From Parabacteroides sp. PH5-46 (GTDB taxonomy: Bacteria > Bacteroidota > Bacteroidia > Bacteroidales > Tannerellaceae), in NCBI RefSeq assembly GCF_029892785.1, contig NZ_JARXXA010000015.1:1-64000 (forward strand): a DNA stretch of 64,000 nucleotides, in the 5' to 3' direction. A program made the position numbers and the translations under genes. Position 1 is the first letter of the stretch; the number at the start of each line of letters is the position of its first letter. Positions 54,372-63,502 of the stretch are shown here, in pieces. The notes below the pieces were generated by a model. The model was not told the DNA's origin. It did not search any database and worked only from the letters and a program-made list of their open reading frames with translations.

Positions 54372-55216
54372 TAGCGTAGTTCGTCTATTTTAGAGAAATC
54401 CTGATCTCCGTAGTCGAGGTTCTCACCTCCCATACCCCATATAAAGGTGTAGTTAGATGTCGCTGCCGCCGAGTGGATAGACCATTCGGGAGAGAGCACA
54501 GCCTGATTACCTTTCATCCAGATATGACGTGTTTCGTCCGGCTCGCCCATAAAGTGGCAAACGGCCTGTTCTTCGGGCACTTCAAAGTAGAAGTAAGCCT
54601 CCATGCGGCGGCTGTGTACATGCGCAGGCATGGTGTTCCATACGCTACCCGGAGCCAGTTCTGTCATACCCATTTGCAGTTGGCAGGTAGGCAATACCTG
54701 GTTTACAATCATTTTATTGATATTGCGATGGTTGGAAGTCTCCAATGCTCCCATTTCAGCTACAACGGCATCTGCTTTCGTTACCTTTTTGTCTGGATAA
54801 TTGCGATGTGCCGTGAGCGAATTGAAATAAAAGAGGGTAGGCTTGGAAGGGTCTTTGCTTTCAAAGTACAATTCACGGTCTCCCGAACCCAGGTAAAGCG
54901 CTTCTTTATAGTTCAGTTCAAAGGAGGTATCGCCGATATGTACCACTCCTGTACCGCCTCCTACATTGTAAATTCCGATTTCGCGGTTACGCAGAAATAC
55001 AGGCTGTTTCAGTGGGTCGATAGCTTCCAGCTGAAGTTTCTCACCGGCAGGCATGGCTCCTCCAACAATCATGCGGTCGTACATAGAATACACCATATTC
55101 ACTTCATTAGCGGCAAATAGTTTTTCGATCAGGAAATCGCGACGGATTCTCTTGGTATCGTACTGTTTTGCATCTTCAGGGTGCGCTGCATAGCGCAATT
55201 CATAATTTGTTTTCAT
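54371..55216 (-). CDS. kduI: 5-dehydro-4-deoxy-D-glucuronate isomerase
   Basis: 281 residues, full length for KduI. Family motifs: [48 protein letters not shown], metal ligands in [19 protein letters not shown] (two His and a Glu) and a further His in [22 protein letters not shown]. It converts 5-keto-4-deoxyuronate, the product left by unsaturated-uronyl hydrolases, to 2,5-diketo-3-deoxygluconate. This fits the GH88 gene of the same operon. Confidence 0.96.
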   Translation of the reverse strand: MKTNYELRYAAHPEDAKQYDTKRIRRDFLIEKLFAANEVNMVYSMYDRMIVGGAMPAGEKLQLEAIDPLKQPVFLRNREIGIYNVGGGTGVVHIGDTSFELNYKEALYLGSGDRELYFESKDPSKPTLFYFNSLTAHRNYPDKKVTKADAVVAEMGALETSNHRNINKMIVNQVLPTCQLQMGMTELAPGSVWNTMPAHVHSRRMEAYFYFEVPEEQAVCHFMGEPDETRHIWMKGNQAVLSPEWSIHSAAATSNYTFIWGMGGENLDYGDQDFSKIDELR

Positions 55217-55230
55217 TCCTTTTATTGTTT

Positions 55231-55300
55231 TACCCCCCAGCCCCCTGAAGGGGGAAGAAGGGTGTTATTTTAAGCCCCCCCTTTAGGGGGTTGGGGGGTT
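55231..55300. repeat. GC-rich palindromic dispersed repeat between DUF2264 and kduI
   Basis: Arms 55232-55254 (CCCCCCAGCCCCCTGAAGGG...) and 55275-55299 (CCCCCCCTTTAGGGGGTTGG...) are inverted copies around a 20-bp centre. They share the CCCCCTGAAGGGGG/CCCCCTTTAGGGGG halves with 20731-20808. It fills nearly all of the 89-bp gap, so the operon mRNA would carry a long hairpin here. Confidence 0.85.
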
Positions 55301-55305
55301 GATTA

Positions 55306-56535
55306 TTAATTACCGATTGCTTTATCGGCGCCAACATCTATGCCTTTCCAAGCTTTCAGGTTTGTCCATTCAGTGAAGGGAGCAGACCAGAAAGGGTGGG
55401 AGAGAGGCAGTCCTAAGGGCAGCAGGGCAGACGCGCAAAGATACACGCTTCCTGTGTTGATATAGCTTTCCGACATCCCAATCTGATCACCGGCAAAGCC
55501 TACTTTCAACCAGCCGTTGGCATCAAAGTTGGCAGGCGATTTCAATTGGTTGCGCATAACAGCTGTTAGGGCACAACGTACCTGCGCGGGCTCTACTTTC
55601 GGGGGCAGTATATCCATCAGACACACCTGGCTTAGTGCATGAAATATACCGAAACGATACACGATAGAACGTCCTACTACCGGAAAGGTTCCCTCGGGAG
55701 AGATCATGCGTTCGAGCTGTTCTGCGTAACGGGTATGGCGCACGAGCTGGGTATCCAGGAAGTCAGCCCCTTCCAGCTTATGCTTTTTCAAGACTATCAA
55801 GACGTCCGTCAGCATCGGGTGGATAACGAAACTGTTGTAATAATCGGCATGGAAGGCAAGACCGTCTCCATAAATAGCGTCTCCTTTATACCATTCGTTG
55901 CGGAATTTAGTAACTCCGTATGTCATTCTTTCCATGTCACATTCGCCCGTAAATTCCAGCAAAGCAGCCTCTACGATGGAAGCAAAGAGCAGCCAGTTGC
56001 TTTCCCAAGGCTTGATGACGCGGCTTCTTTTCAGTTCCGTAATCATCCGGGCTTTGCTTTCCTCGTCCAGGTTTCCCCACAGTTGGGTAGGGGCGCGAAG
56101 CAGTCCTTGTGCCAGGAAAGCGGCATCTACTAAGGGTTGATACGGTTCACCGAATGTCAGATAGTCGGGAGCGTCCGGATTTACGACGTTTTTCAGCCCG
56201 TTTACGGCCAGATCGATGTATTTGGCGCGTAATTGCCCCTCTGCAGATTCATCGGGGCCTAATTCAAGCCAGGGAGCGATTCCGCAGAGTAGCCTCCCAA
56301 CGGCTTCCAGATAGGAAACCTTTTTGCGGAAAGGATCATCGGAAAGCGATTCGAAAGGCATATTTTGCTTTAAGGTATTATTGCTGAGGTTTGTCAGTAC
56401 AGGGTCTGCGAGCCTGACTAATGTTTCCACCCAGAATGCCCTATCTTCTTCACCTGTTGGCGGAAGGACTTCTTTTTCTACCTTAGCTGTACAAGAAGCA
56501 AGAAGTATGCATACGAATAAAAAAACTTTTTTCAT
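55306..56535 (-). CDS. DUF2264 lipoprotein
   Basis: 409 residues. Lipoprotein signal LFVCILLASC (Cys15). The body matches DUF2264 (EDRAFWVETLVRLADPVLTNLSNNTLKQNMP, YLEAVGRLLCGIAPWLELG, YGDGLAFHADYYNSFVIHPML, ISPEGTFPVVGRSIVYRFG), an (alpha/alpha) barrel-like family found beside pectin and glycosaminoglycan genes. Catalytic role not settled to my knowledge. It lies 1 bp after the GH88 stop, so the pair is tightly coupled. Confidence 0.82.
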   Translation of the reverse strand: MKKVFLFVCILLASCTAKVEKEVLPPTGEEDRAFWVETLVRLADPVLTNLSNNTLKQNMPFESLSDDPFRKKVSYLEAVGRLLCGIAPWLELGPDESAEGQLRAKYIDLAVNGLKNVVNPDAPDYLTFGEPYQPLVDAAFLAQGLLRAPTQLWGNLDEESKARMITELKRSRVIKPWESNWLLFASIVEAALLEFTGECDMERMTYGVTKFRNEWYKGDAIYGDGLAFHADYYNSFVIHPMLTDVLIVLKKHKLEGADFLDTQLVRHTRYAEQLERMISPEGTFPVVGRSIVYRFGIFHALSQVCLMDILPPKVEPAQVRCALTAVMRNQLKSPANFDANGWLKVGFAGDQIGMSESYINTGSVYLCASALLPLGLPLSHPFWSAPFTEWTNLKAWKGIDVGADKAIGN

Positions 56536-56536
56536 A

Positions 56537-57727
56537 TCACTCCTTGATAAGTTTCTTTAGTCGCAACAGGGCTTCTACGTAGTAATAATCAGCATAGGAT
56601 AGGGGTACGTCTACTTCCGAGTTGCCCGGTAAATGTCCAGTGCAATGCATGATGGAGAAATAACGGTTGCTTCCTGCTTCGGCAAGGTACTCCGGTGTGC
56701 TTAGTGAGCGGATTTGTTGCTCTGCCAAAGCCAGCCATTCTTTGCCTAAGGGGGTGGTATCCAGTTGGCTCAACTCAATAAGTGCGGAAGCCATAATGGC
56801 AGCAGCGGAAGCATCGCGAGGTACATTTGGTATTTTCGGATCATCGAAATCCCAATAAGGTATTTTATCTTCCGGCAAATTGGGGTGATTCATTATAAAA
56901 TCAGCAATATGGCGTGCCAGTTCCAGGTATTTGATATTGCCTGTTTCACGTGCCATTACGGTATATCCGTACAGTGCCCAAGCCTGTCCTCTTGCCCAAG
57001 CCGACTCGTCTGCAAATCCCTGATGGGTTTGTTTGATATGCGGTTCGCCGGAAATCGTATCATACGAAACTACATGATAACTGCTAAAGTCGGGACGGAA
57101 ATGATGTTCTTTTGTTTTCATGGCATGGGAATCTGCCATTTCGCTGAATTGCTTATCGCCTGTTTCTTTGGCTATCCAGGAAAAGAATTCCAGGTTCATC
57201 ATGTTATCAATGATAACGGGATACTGCCATTTGTCTTTGTTGAAATCCCAAGAACGAATCGCGCAAACAGTCGGATTGTAACGTGTCGCCAATGAATGGG
57301 CGCCTGTAATCATGACTTCCTTGTAGTGCGGGTTTTGAGTGATTCGGTATCCGTTTCCAAAACTACAGAACAGCATAAAACCCAGGTCGTGTGTGTTGGT
57401 TAGATTCTTGGCTGGTTCTACGCGATCGGTATAGAGCTGAGCATATTTCTTTAGCTCGGGATTCTGCGTATATTCATACAAATACCAGAGTTCACCTGGG
57501 AAGAAACCACTGCACCACCAACCGTAATCACTTGTTTCAAGGTTACCATCTTTACCAATAGTCTTAGGGAATTTGCCTTCTTGGTTTTCAAGTTCTTTTG
57601 CCATTAGTAAGGCCTGTTCGGTTGAGCGGTTTAAGCCTCGTTCAATGACTGACGATAAAGGTTCCTGATTGTTACAACCAGCAAATAGTATGCAAATTGC
57701 AGAGAATAAAAGAGTATTTTTCTTCAT
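56537..57727 (-). CDS. unsaturated glucuronyl hydrolase lipoprotein (GH88)
   Basis: 396 residues from the Met at 57727. The longer reading (57754) would cover the promoter, and the shorter one gives a good lipobox, LFAGC. GH88 motifs: SDYGWWCSGFFPGELWYLYEYT (first catalytic-region Asp), DLGFMLFCSFGNGYRIT, NMMNLEFFSWIAKETGD (second Asp/Asn region), SAWARGQAWALYGYTVMARETG and IPYWDFDDP. The enzyme hydrates the 4,5-double bond of unsaturated uronic acid ends left by polysaccharide lyases, releasing 5-keto-4-deoxyuronate. First gene of the operon GH88-DUF2264-kduI-propeller. Confidence 0.92.
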   Translation of the reverse strand: MKKNTLLFSAICILFAGCNNQEPLSSVIERGLNRSTEQALLMAKELENQEGKFPKTIGKDGNLETSDYGWWCSGFFPGELWYLYEYTQNPELKKYAQLYTDRVEPAKNLTNTHDLGFMLFCSFGNGYRITQNPHYKEVMITGAHSLATRYNPTVCAIRSWDFNKDKWQYPVIIDNMMNLEFFSWIAKETGDKQFSEMADSHAMKTKEHHFRPDFSSYHVVSYDTISGEPHIKQTHQGFADESAWARGQAWALYGYTVMARETGNIKYLELARHIADFIMNHPNLPEDKIPYWDFDDPKIPNVPRDASAAAIMASALIELSQLDTTPLGKEWLALAEQQIRSLSTPEYLAEAGSNRYFSIMHCTGHLPGNSEVDVPLSYADYYYVEALLRLKKLIKE

Positions 57728-57752
57728 GGAAAATAAATTTGTGTGTTTTCGC

Positions 57753-57760
57753 AAACATAC
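57753..57760 (-). promoter_or_regulatory. -7 promoter element of the uronate operon
   Basis: CAAACATA, i.e. TATGTTTG on the minus strand, 25 bp before the chosen ATG at 57727. Confidence 0.5.
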
Positions 57761-57780
57761 GCATTATTTTTCATTCAGAA

Positions 57781-58884
57781 TTATACATTAAACCGGAAAT
57801 GCATGATGTCGCCGTCTTGTACGATGTATTCTTTGCCTTCTACGCTCATTTTTCCCGCTTCTTTTACAGCCGATTCGGAGCCGTATTGGATATAGTCTTC
57901 ATACTTGATTACTTCGGCGCGGATGAAGCCTTTCTCAAAATCGGTGTGGATTACGCCTGCGCATTGAGGAGCTTTGCTGCCTTTCAGGTATGTCCAGGCA
58001 CGTACTTCCTGCACGCCGGCAGTTAGGAATGTTTCGAGGTTCAATAGTTTGTAGGCCGATTTGATCAGGCGGTTTACTCCTGATTCTTCCAGGCCTATCT
58101 CGGCAAGAAACATCTGGCGTTCTTCGTAGGTTTCAAATTCGGCAATCTCACTTTCTATCTTGGCTGCTACGATTAAGATCTCAGCATCTTCTTCTTTTAC
58201 TGCTTCACGTACGGCTTCTACATATTTGTTTCCTGAAACAGCACTTGATTCGTCTACATTGCAGATGTACATAACCGGTTTGCTGGTCAGCAGGAATAAT
58301 TCGCGTGCAATCTTTTGCTCGTCTTTGGTCTCGAAAGAGACAGTACGGGCGCTTTTGCCTTGCTCCAATGCTTCTTTGAAGCGGATAAGTACTTCGTATA
58401 TTAGTTTGGCTTGCTTATCACCGCCAGTTTGTGCCTGCTTTTGCACTTTGGCTATGCGAGCATCAATGGTTTCCAGGTCTTTGATCTGTAGTTCTGTATC
58501 GATGATTTCTTTGTCGCGAACTGGGTTTACTGCTCCGTCTACGTGTGTGATATTGTCGTCGTCAAAGCAACGTAATACATGGAGTATGGCATCTGTTTCA
58601 CGTATGTTGGCCAGGAACTTATTACCCAATCCTTCCCCTTTGCTGGCTCCTTTTACCAGGCCTGCAATGTCAACAATCTCAACGGTAGTAGGAACTATCC
58701 TTTGCGGATGTATGAATTCCGACAGCTTGTTCAGCCGTTCGTCCGGAACAGTTATTACGCCTACGTTAGGTTCGATTGTGCAGAACGGAAAGTTTGCCGA
58801 TTGTGCCTTTGCATTAGAAAGACAATTAAACAGAGTAGATTTGCCCACATTGGGAAGACCAACAATACCACATTGTAATGCCAT
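57781..58884 (-). CDS. ychF: redox-regulated ATPase YchF
   Basis: 367 residues. An Obg-family P-loop protein: GLPNVGKSTLFNCLSN (G1), DIAGLVKGASKGEGLGNKFLANIRETDAILHVLRCF (G3 region), a coiled insertion, and a C-terminal TGS domain (EVRAWTYLKGSKAPQCAGVIHTDFEKGFIRAEVI). YchF prefers ATP and associates with ribosomes. Length and motifs are normal. Monocistronic. Confidence 0.97.
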   Translation of the reverse strand: MALQCGIVGLPNVGKSTLFNCLSNAKAQSANFPFCTIEPNVGVITVPDERLNKLSEFIHPQRIVPTTVEIVDIAGLVKGASKGEGLGNKFLANIRETDAILHVLRCFDDDNITHVDGAVNPVRDKEIIDTELQIKDLETIDARIAKVQKQAQTGGDKQAKLIYEVLIRFKEALEQGKSARTVSFETKDEQKIARELFLLTSKPVMYICNVDESSAVSGNKYVEAVREAVKEEDAEILIVAAKIESEIAEFETYEERQMFLAEIGLEESGVNRLIKSAYKLLNLETFLTAGVQEVRAWTYLKGSKAPQCAGVIHTDFEKGFIRAEVIKYEDYIQYGSESAVKEAGKMSVEGKEYIVQDGDIMHFRFNV

Positions 58885-58912
58885 GAAAAATGAATTTTAA
58901 ATGAGGCTGCAA

Positions 58913-58920
58913 AGATAGTG
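58913..58920 (-). promoter_or_regulatory. -7 promoter element of ychF
   Basis: CAAAGATA, i.e. TATCTTTG on the minus strand, 28 bp before the ATG. Confidence 0.5.
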
Positions 58921-58980
58921 TTTTTTGCCTGATAATTAATAAATTTTTACTATCTTGTGACGCGTTAAAACTAAAATACT

Positions 58981-59583
58981 ATGATTATGGAAGTAAAGCA
59001 AGTAAAAGCGGTAGTAGCCGACCCTACCCCATTAGGCCTGTTTGGTTTGGCAATTATAACATTAGTAGCATCTTCTCAGAAATTAGGTTGGACAGATGGA
59101 TTATCATTTCTTTTGCCTTGGGCGTTCTTTCTGGGCGGTATGGCTCAGTTAATCGCTTCTATCTTCGATTTTAAACACAATAATCTGTTTGGCGCGACTG
59201 CTTTCAGCGCGTATGGATTGTTCTGGATCGGGATGGGAATGAGTTGGTTGATAAAACTGGGATGCTTTGGAGAGACTTTATTCTCGGCGGCAGACGGACG
59301 ACAACTCGGCTTTGTGTTTCTGGGATATATGTTTCTGACAATCGTATTGGCTATATCTGGACTTAAAATGTCGAAAGCTATGTTTGTGCTCTTGTGTTTG
59401 ATTGTATTACTATTCTTAGGATTAGCCTTTGATTCGTTTGGTTTCGGAGCAATGTGGCATGCGGTGGCTGCCTGGTCTGAACTGGCTATTTCATTACTCA
59501 CATTCTATGTCCTTGCCGCCAAATATTTAAGTATATTTTTCGGCAAAGAACTATTGAATGTAGGTAAACCAATTATTAAATGA
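58981..59583 (+). CDS. satP: SatP/GPR1-FUN34-YaaH family acetate/succinate transporter
   Basis: 200 residues with six membrane helices. It has the family signature near the start (DPTPLGLFGLAIITLVASS, the NPAPLGL motif with Asp for Asn) and GATAFSAYGLFWIGMGMSWLI. It moves acetate and succinate across the inner membrane; both are main fermentation products of this phylum. A start at Met3 is equally plausible. The stop lies 4 bp from that of the convergent polA, with no separate terminator visible. Confidence 0.85.
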   Translation: MIMEVKQVKAVVADPTPLGLFGLAIITLVASSQKLGWTDGLSFLLPWAFFLGGMAQLIASIFDFKHNNLFGATAFSAYGLFWIGMGMSWLIKLGCFGETLFSAADGRQLGFVFLGYMFLTIVLAISGLKMSKAMFVLLCLIVLLFLGLAFDSFGFGAMWHAVAAWSELAISLLTFYVLAAKYLSIFFGKELLNVGKPIIK

Positions 59584-59587
59584 GGGT

Positions 59588-62356
59588 TTAATGAGCTTCG
59601 AGCCAGTTTTTCCCTTCGCCGCAATCGGCAATGAGGGGAACTTCTAGCTTGATAACACCTTCCATCTCTTCGAGTACAATTTGACGGACTTTCTCCATTT
59701 CTTCTTTGTAGACATTGAAGTTTAGTTCGTCATGTACCTGGAGGATCATCTTACTTTTCAAACCTTCTTTTTCAAAGCGATTGAAGATACGAGCCATCGC
59801 TACTTTGATGATGTCGGCAGCGCTTCCTTGGATGGGAGCATTGATGGCATTTCGCTCAGCATATCCTCTGACGATGGCATTGTTTGAGTGGATGTCGGGT
59901 AAGAAGCGTTTGCGCTTAAAGATGGTCTCCACATATCCATGCTCTTTGGCTACTTCGATGCTTTCATCCATATATGCCCGGACGTCGGGATAGGTGCGGA
60001 AATACCCGTCTATCAGTTCCTTTGCTTCGGCGCGTGGGATGCTTAGGCGTTCAGCCAGGCCAAATACCGATATACCGTAAATGATACCGAAGTTGGCTGT
60101 TTTGGCTTTGCGGCGCATATCTTTCGTCACGTCTTTGATGTCTACACCGTATATCTTGGCGGCTGTAGCTGCATGAATATCAGCTCCGCTCCGGAAGGCG
60201 CTTACCATGTTTTCATCCTTGCTGAGGTGTGCCATGATGCGGAGTTCTATCTGCGAATAGTCGGCAGAGAAGAACAGGCAGTTTTCATTCTCAGGGATAA
60301 ATGCTTTCCTGATCTCGCGTCCCATTTCGTCACGGATTGGGATATTCTGCAAGTTCGGATTGGTAGAGCTCAAGCGTCCGGTGGCTGTTACTGTCTGATT
60401 GAAAGAGGTATGCACTTTACCGGTCTGTGGATTGATCAATTCCGGTAATGCGTCTATATAGGTACTTAACAGCTTTTTGAGGCCTCTGTATTCTAGTAGT
60501 TTCCCTATGATAGGATGCTTGCTGCGTAGTTTTTCCAGTATATCTTCACTGGTGCTGTAGCTGCCTGTTTTTGTTTTTTTAGCCTTTTCTTCAATCTTCA
60601 TATGATCGAATAAGACTTCACCTACTTGCTTAGCAGAGTTAATATTGAATTCCATTCCTGCCATTTCATGAATCTCTTTCTCCAAGCGGATCAGTTCTTT
60701 TGTTAGCTCTTCCGATGATTGTTTCAAAGCTGCCGTATCCAACTTGACACCATTTGCTTCCATGTCTGCCAATACGTATACCAGCGGCATTTCGATGTCA
60801 TAGAATAGGCGCTCGATACCCTGCTTTTTGAGCTCCGGTTCGAAATAGTTTTTGAGTTTTAAGGTTATATCTGCATCTTCCGCTGCATAATCGGCTATCT
60901 TTTCGAGGGCTACATTCCGCATAGAAAGCTGGTTTTTCCCTTTAGGGCCGATTAACTCCTCTATAGGGATGGGCTTGTATTTGAGGTATGTTTCCGCCAG
61001 ATAATCCATACCATGCCGGAGTTCCGGATTTAAAAGGTAATGGGCGATCATGGTATCGAACAGTAAGCCGGCTACATATATGTTGTATTTACGAAGCACC
61101 AATATATCAAATTTGATATTCTGCCCGATCTTTCCTATTTCTTTGTTTTGCAGGGTGGGGGAGAAGAGTGAAACTATTTTTGTTGCTTCTTCCATGTCTG
61201 CTGGAACAGGTACATACCAGGCCTCGTTCTCTTTTATGGCAAAAGAAAGGCCTACCAGATGGGCTGTTAGCGGATTGATTCCGTCTGTTTCCGTGTCGAA
61301 AGCAAACTCTTTCTGCTTGGATAATAGTTCGTTTAGTTGCTTTCTTTTTTCTTCTGTATCAGCAATATGATACTTGTGAAGGGTAGTCTGTAAGCTGGCA
61401 AGTGATGAATCATTGTTTGCCACAGCTTCTTCCGGTGCAAACTCAGCAAAGAGAGAACCTTGTATAGGTATGTTCTTCGGAGCTGCAGGCTTTGACTCCC
61501 CATTCAGTTTGTTGATAAATGTTCTGAATTCCAGCTCTGTGTAAATTTCTTTCAGCTTCTCATTATCCGGCTTTTCGAGAATACATTTTTGAGCGTCAAA
61601 CTGTATGGGTACATCTGTTACAATCGTTGCCAGAAACTTGGAGAAGCGGATTTGCTCTTTGTTCTCTGATATCTTTGTTTGCAGAGCGCCTTTCAGCTTA
61701 TCGGTGTTTTCCAGCAGATTCTCTATGGAGTGGAATTCTTCTATTAGTTTGGCAGCTGTTTTTTCTCCAACGCCTGGGCATCCTGGGATATTATCGGAGC
61801 TATCACCCATTAATCCCAGTATATCGATCACTTGATTGACGGACGAAATGGAGAATTTTTCCAGCACTTCCTTTGTTCCCATGGTTTCATATCCACCTCC
61901 GAACTTGGGACGATAGATGAAGATATGGTCGGAAACTAACTGTCCATAATCTTTGTCAGGTGTCATCATATACACATCAAATCCTTCTTTCTCTGCTTGT
62001 ATGGCTACTGTTGCTATTACATCATCGGCTTCAAAGCGAGGGACTTCGAGTATAGGAATATTATAGGCTTCGATAATTTGTTTGATGATAGGTACGGATT
62101 CCCGGATCGCTTCAGGCGTTTCTTCCCGCTGCGCCTTGTATTCTTCATACGCTTCGTGCCGGAAAGTAGGGCCGGAAGGGTCGAATCCAACAGCTATATG
62201 TGTAGGGTTTTCCCTTTTCAGTACATCTTCCAAGCTATTTACAAATCCGAAGATGGCCGATGTGTTCATCCCTTTGGAGTTGATCCGGGGGTTTTTGATA
62301 AAAGCATAATAGGATCTATAAATAAGTGCGTATGCATCAATTAAGAATAGTTTCAT
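59588..62356 (-). CDS. polA: DNA polymerase I
   Basis: 922 residues with all three activities visible. 5'-nuclease domain (MKLFLIDAYALIYRSYYAF; FEADDVIATVA; TPDKDYGQLV; ILGLMGDSSDNIPGCPGVGEKTA). 3'-5' proofreading domain with intact DxE (FAFDTETDGINPLTAHLVGL; IGQNIKFDILVLRKY). Polymerase domain (TGRLSSTNPNLQNIPIR; FFSADYSQIELRIMAHLS; RRKAKTANFGIIYGIS; ILQVHDELNF). No missing catalytic residue noticed. Monocistronic. Confidence 0.97.
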   Translation of the reverse strand: MKLFLIDAYALIYRSYYAFIKNPRINSKGMNTSAIFGFVNSLEDVLKRENPTHIAVGFDPSGPTFRHEAYEEYKAQREETPEAIRESVPIIKQIIEAYNIPILEVPRFEADDVIATVAIQAEKEGFDVYMMTPDKDYGQLVSDHIFIYRPKFGGGYETMGTKEVLEKFSISSVNQVIDILGLMGDSSDNIPGCPGVGEKTAAKLIEEFHSIENLLENTDKLKGALQTKISENKEQIRFSKFLATIVTDVPIQFDAQKCILEKPDNEKLKEIYTELEFRTFINKLNGESKPAAPKNIPIQGSLFAEFAPEEAVANNDSSLASLQTTLHKYHIADTEEKRKQLNELLSKQKEFAFDTETDGINPLTAHLVGLSFAIKENEAWYVPVPADMEEATKIVSLFSPTLQNKEIGKIGQNIKFDILVLRKYNIYVAGLLFDTMIAHYLLNPELRHGMDYLAETYLKYKPIPIEELIGPKGKNQLSMRNVALEKIADYAAEDADITLKLKNYFEPELKKQGIERLFYDIEMPLVYVLADMEANGVKLDTAALKQSSEELTKELIRLEKEIHEMAGMEFNINSAKQVGEVLFDHMKIEEKAKKTKTGSYSTSEDILEKLRSKHPIIGKLLEYRGLKKLLSTYIDALPELINPQTGKVHTSFNQTVTATGRLSSTNPNLQNIPIRDEMGREIRKAFIPENENCLFFSADYSQIELRIMAHLSKDENMVSAFRSGADIHAATAAKIYGVDIKDVTKDMRRKAKTANFGIIYGISVFGLAERLSIPRAEAKELIDGYFRTYPDVRAYMDESIEVAKEHGYVETIFKRKRFLPDIHSNNAIVRGYAERNAINAPIQGSAADIIKVAMARIFNRFEKEGLKSKMILQVHDELNFNVYKEEMEKVRQIVLEEMEGVIKLEVPLIADCGEGKNWLEAH

Positions 62357-62424
62357 TTTATATTGTTTTTTGTAGCTTTAATCGGTAAATGTACAAAAAA
62401 AGCATCTTACTCAATACTTTTTCT

Positions 62425-62432
62425 TACTTTTG
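62425..62432 (+). promoter_or_regulatory. -7 promoter element of the polyprenyl synthase gene
   Basis: TACTTTTG matches TAnnTTTG and ends 18 bp before the ATG at 62451. It rules against the longer reading from TTG at 62430. Confidence 0.5.
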
Positions 62433-62450
62433 CTAATCTTACAACAAACT

Positions 62451-63425
62451 ATGGATAAACGAAAAATCATAGAAGCACCTGTTGCTGCCGAATTCAAGCG
62501 TTTCAATGACGATTTTACTGCTTCAATTTCAAGTTCTACCTTGAAACTGCAAAGTGCTATTGATAAGATTATGCTTTCATCCGGGAAGCATATTCGCCCT
62601 TTACTCTTGTTATTAACAGCCAAGGCGTGCGGAGGTATAACCGAAAAAACGCTTAATACTTCTATCATTGTAGAATTGCTCCATACAGCTAGTTTGGTGC
62701 ATGATGATGTAATTGATGAGACAAAGGAGAGGAGAGGGGTACCCTCTTTGAATGCTTTCTACGACAATAGAGTCTCTGTCTTGGTTGGCGATTATATTCT
62801 CTCTTCCGCCTTGATGCGTTCAATACAGACAGGTGATTTGAATATTATGACGATTGTTTGCCTGGTTGGCCGTTCCTTGTCGGAAGGCGAACTGCAGCAG
62901 ATAGAGCTCGTTGATAATATTGTATTAAGCGAAGAGGATTATTATAAAGTAGTTAAGAATAAAACAGCCCGTTTGATTTCTGCTTGTGCTGAGATTGGCG
63001 CTCTCTCTGCCAATGCTTCTGAAGAGATTGTAGAGAAGTGTAAGCTGTTTGGTGAATACCTTGGCTATTGTTTCCAGATCAAAGATGATATCTTTGATTA
63101 TTACGAAGATGCGAAGATAGGCAAACCTACTGGAAATGATATTCTGGAAGGAAAAGTAACCCTTCCTCTCTTACATGCTTTGATGACTACAGAGCGTGAA
63201 GAGAATGTTCCTTATTATGAAATGATTGAAAAAAAGAACTTTACACCTGAAAATATCAAACGTTTGATAGATTTTGCTAAAAGCAATGGCGGGATAGAAT
63301 ATGCCCAACGGGCAATGGAAGACTATTGCGAGAAAGCAAAAGGCCTTTTACGTGACCTTCCCCCATCTCCAGCCAGAGAAAGTCTACTCTTATTAGCTGA
63401 TTATATTGTAGAAAGAGATAATTAA
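62451..63425 (+). CDS. polyprenyl (octaprenyl-type) diphosphate synthase
   Basis: 324 residues from the ATG at 62451. A trans-isoprenyl diphosphate synthase with both Asp-rich motifs: first LLHTASLVHDDVIDETKERRG, second GYCFQIKDDIFDYYED. GKHIRPLLLLLTAKA and GKVTLPLLHAL are also typical. It extends isopentenyl diphosphate chains, most likely for the menaquinone side chain. Chain length cannot be read with certainty. Confidence 0.92.
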   Translation: MDKRKIIEAPVAAEFKRFNDDFTASISSSTLKLQSAIDKIMLSSGKHIRPLLLLLTAKACGGITEKTLNTSIIVELLHTASLVHDDVIDETKERRGVPSLNAFYDNRVSVLVGDYILSSALMRSIQTGDLNIMTIVCLVGRSLSEGELQQIELVDNIVLSEEDYYKVVKNKTARLISACAEIGALSANASEEIVEKCKLFGEYLGYCFQIKDDIFDYYEDAKIGKPTGNDILEGKVTLPLLHALMTTEREENVPYYEMIEKKNFTPENIKRLIDFAKSNGGIEYAQRAMEDYCEKAKGLLRDLPPSPARESLLLLADYIVERDN

Positions 63426-63426
63426 G

Positions 63427-63499
63427 ATTTAGGCACGGATTTCGCGGATTTCACTACTTTTTGATATTAACTGTGTAATCCGTGAAATCTGTGCCTAAT
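63427..63499. repeat. long imperfect inverted repeat between convergent genes
   Basis: TTAGGCACGGATTTCGCGGA...TTCAC (63429-63454) is 23/26 identical to the reverse complement of 63473-63498 (GTGTAATCCGTGAAATCTGT...). The 18-bp centre is TACTTTTTGATATTAACT. It probably acts as a bidirectional terminator. The word family ATCCGTGAAATC(C/T)GTGCC looks like a dispersed repeat. Confidence 0.75.
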
Positions 63500-63502
63500 C
63501 CA

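Noticed and set aside
58160-58900. 246-codon plus-strand ORF opposite ychF
   Set aside because: Fully antisense to a highly conserved gene and Ser/Thr-rich as expected of a shadow frame.
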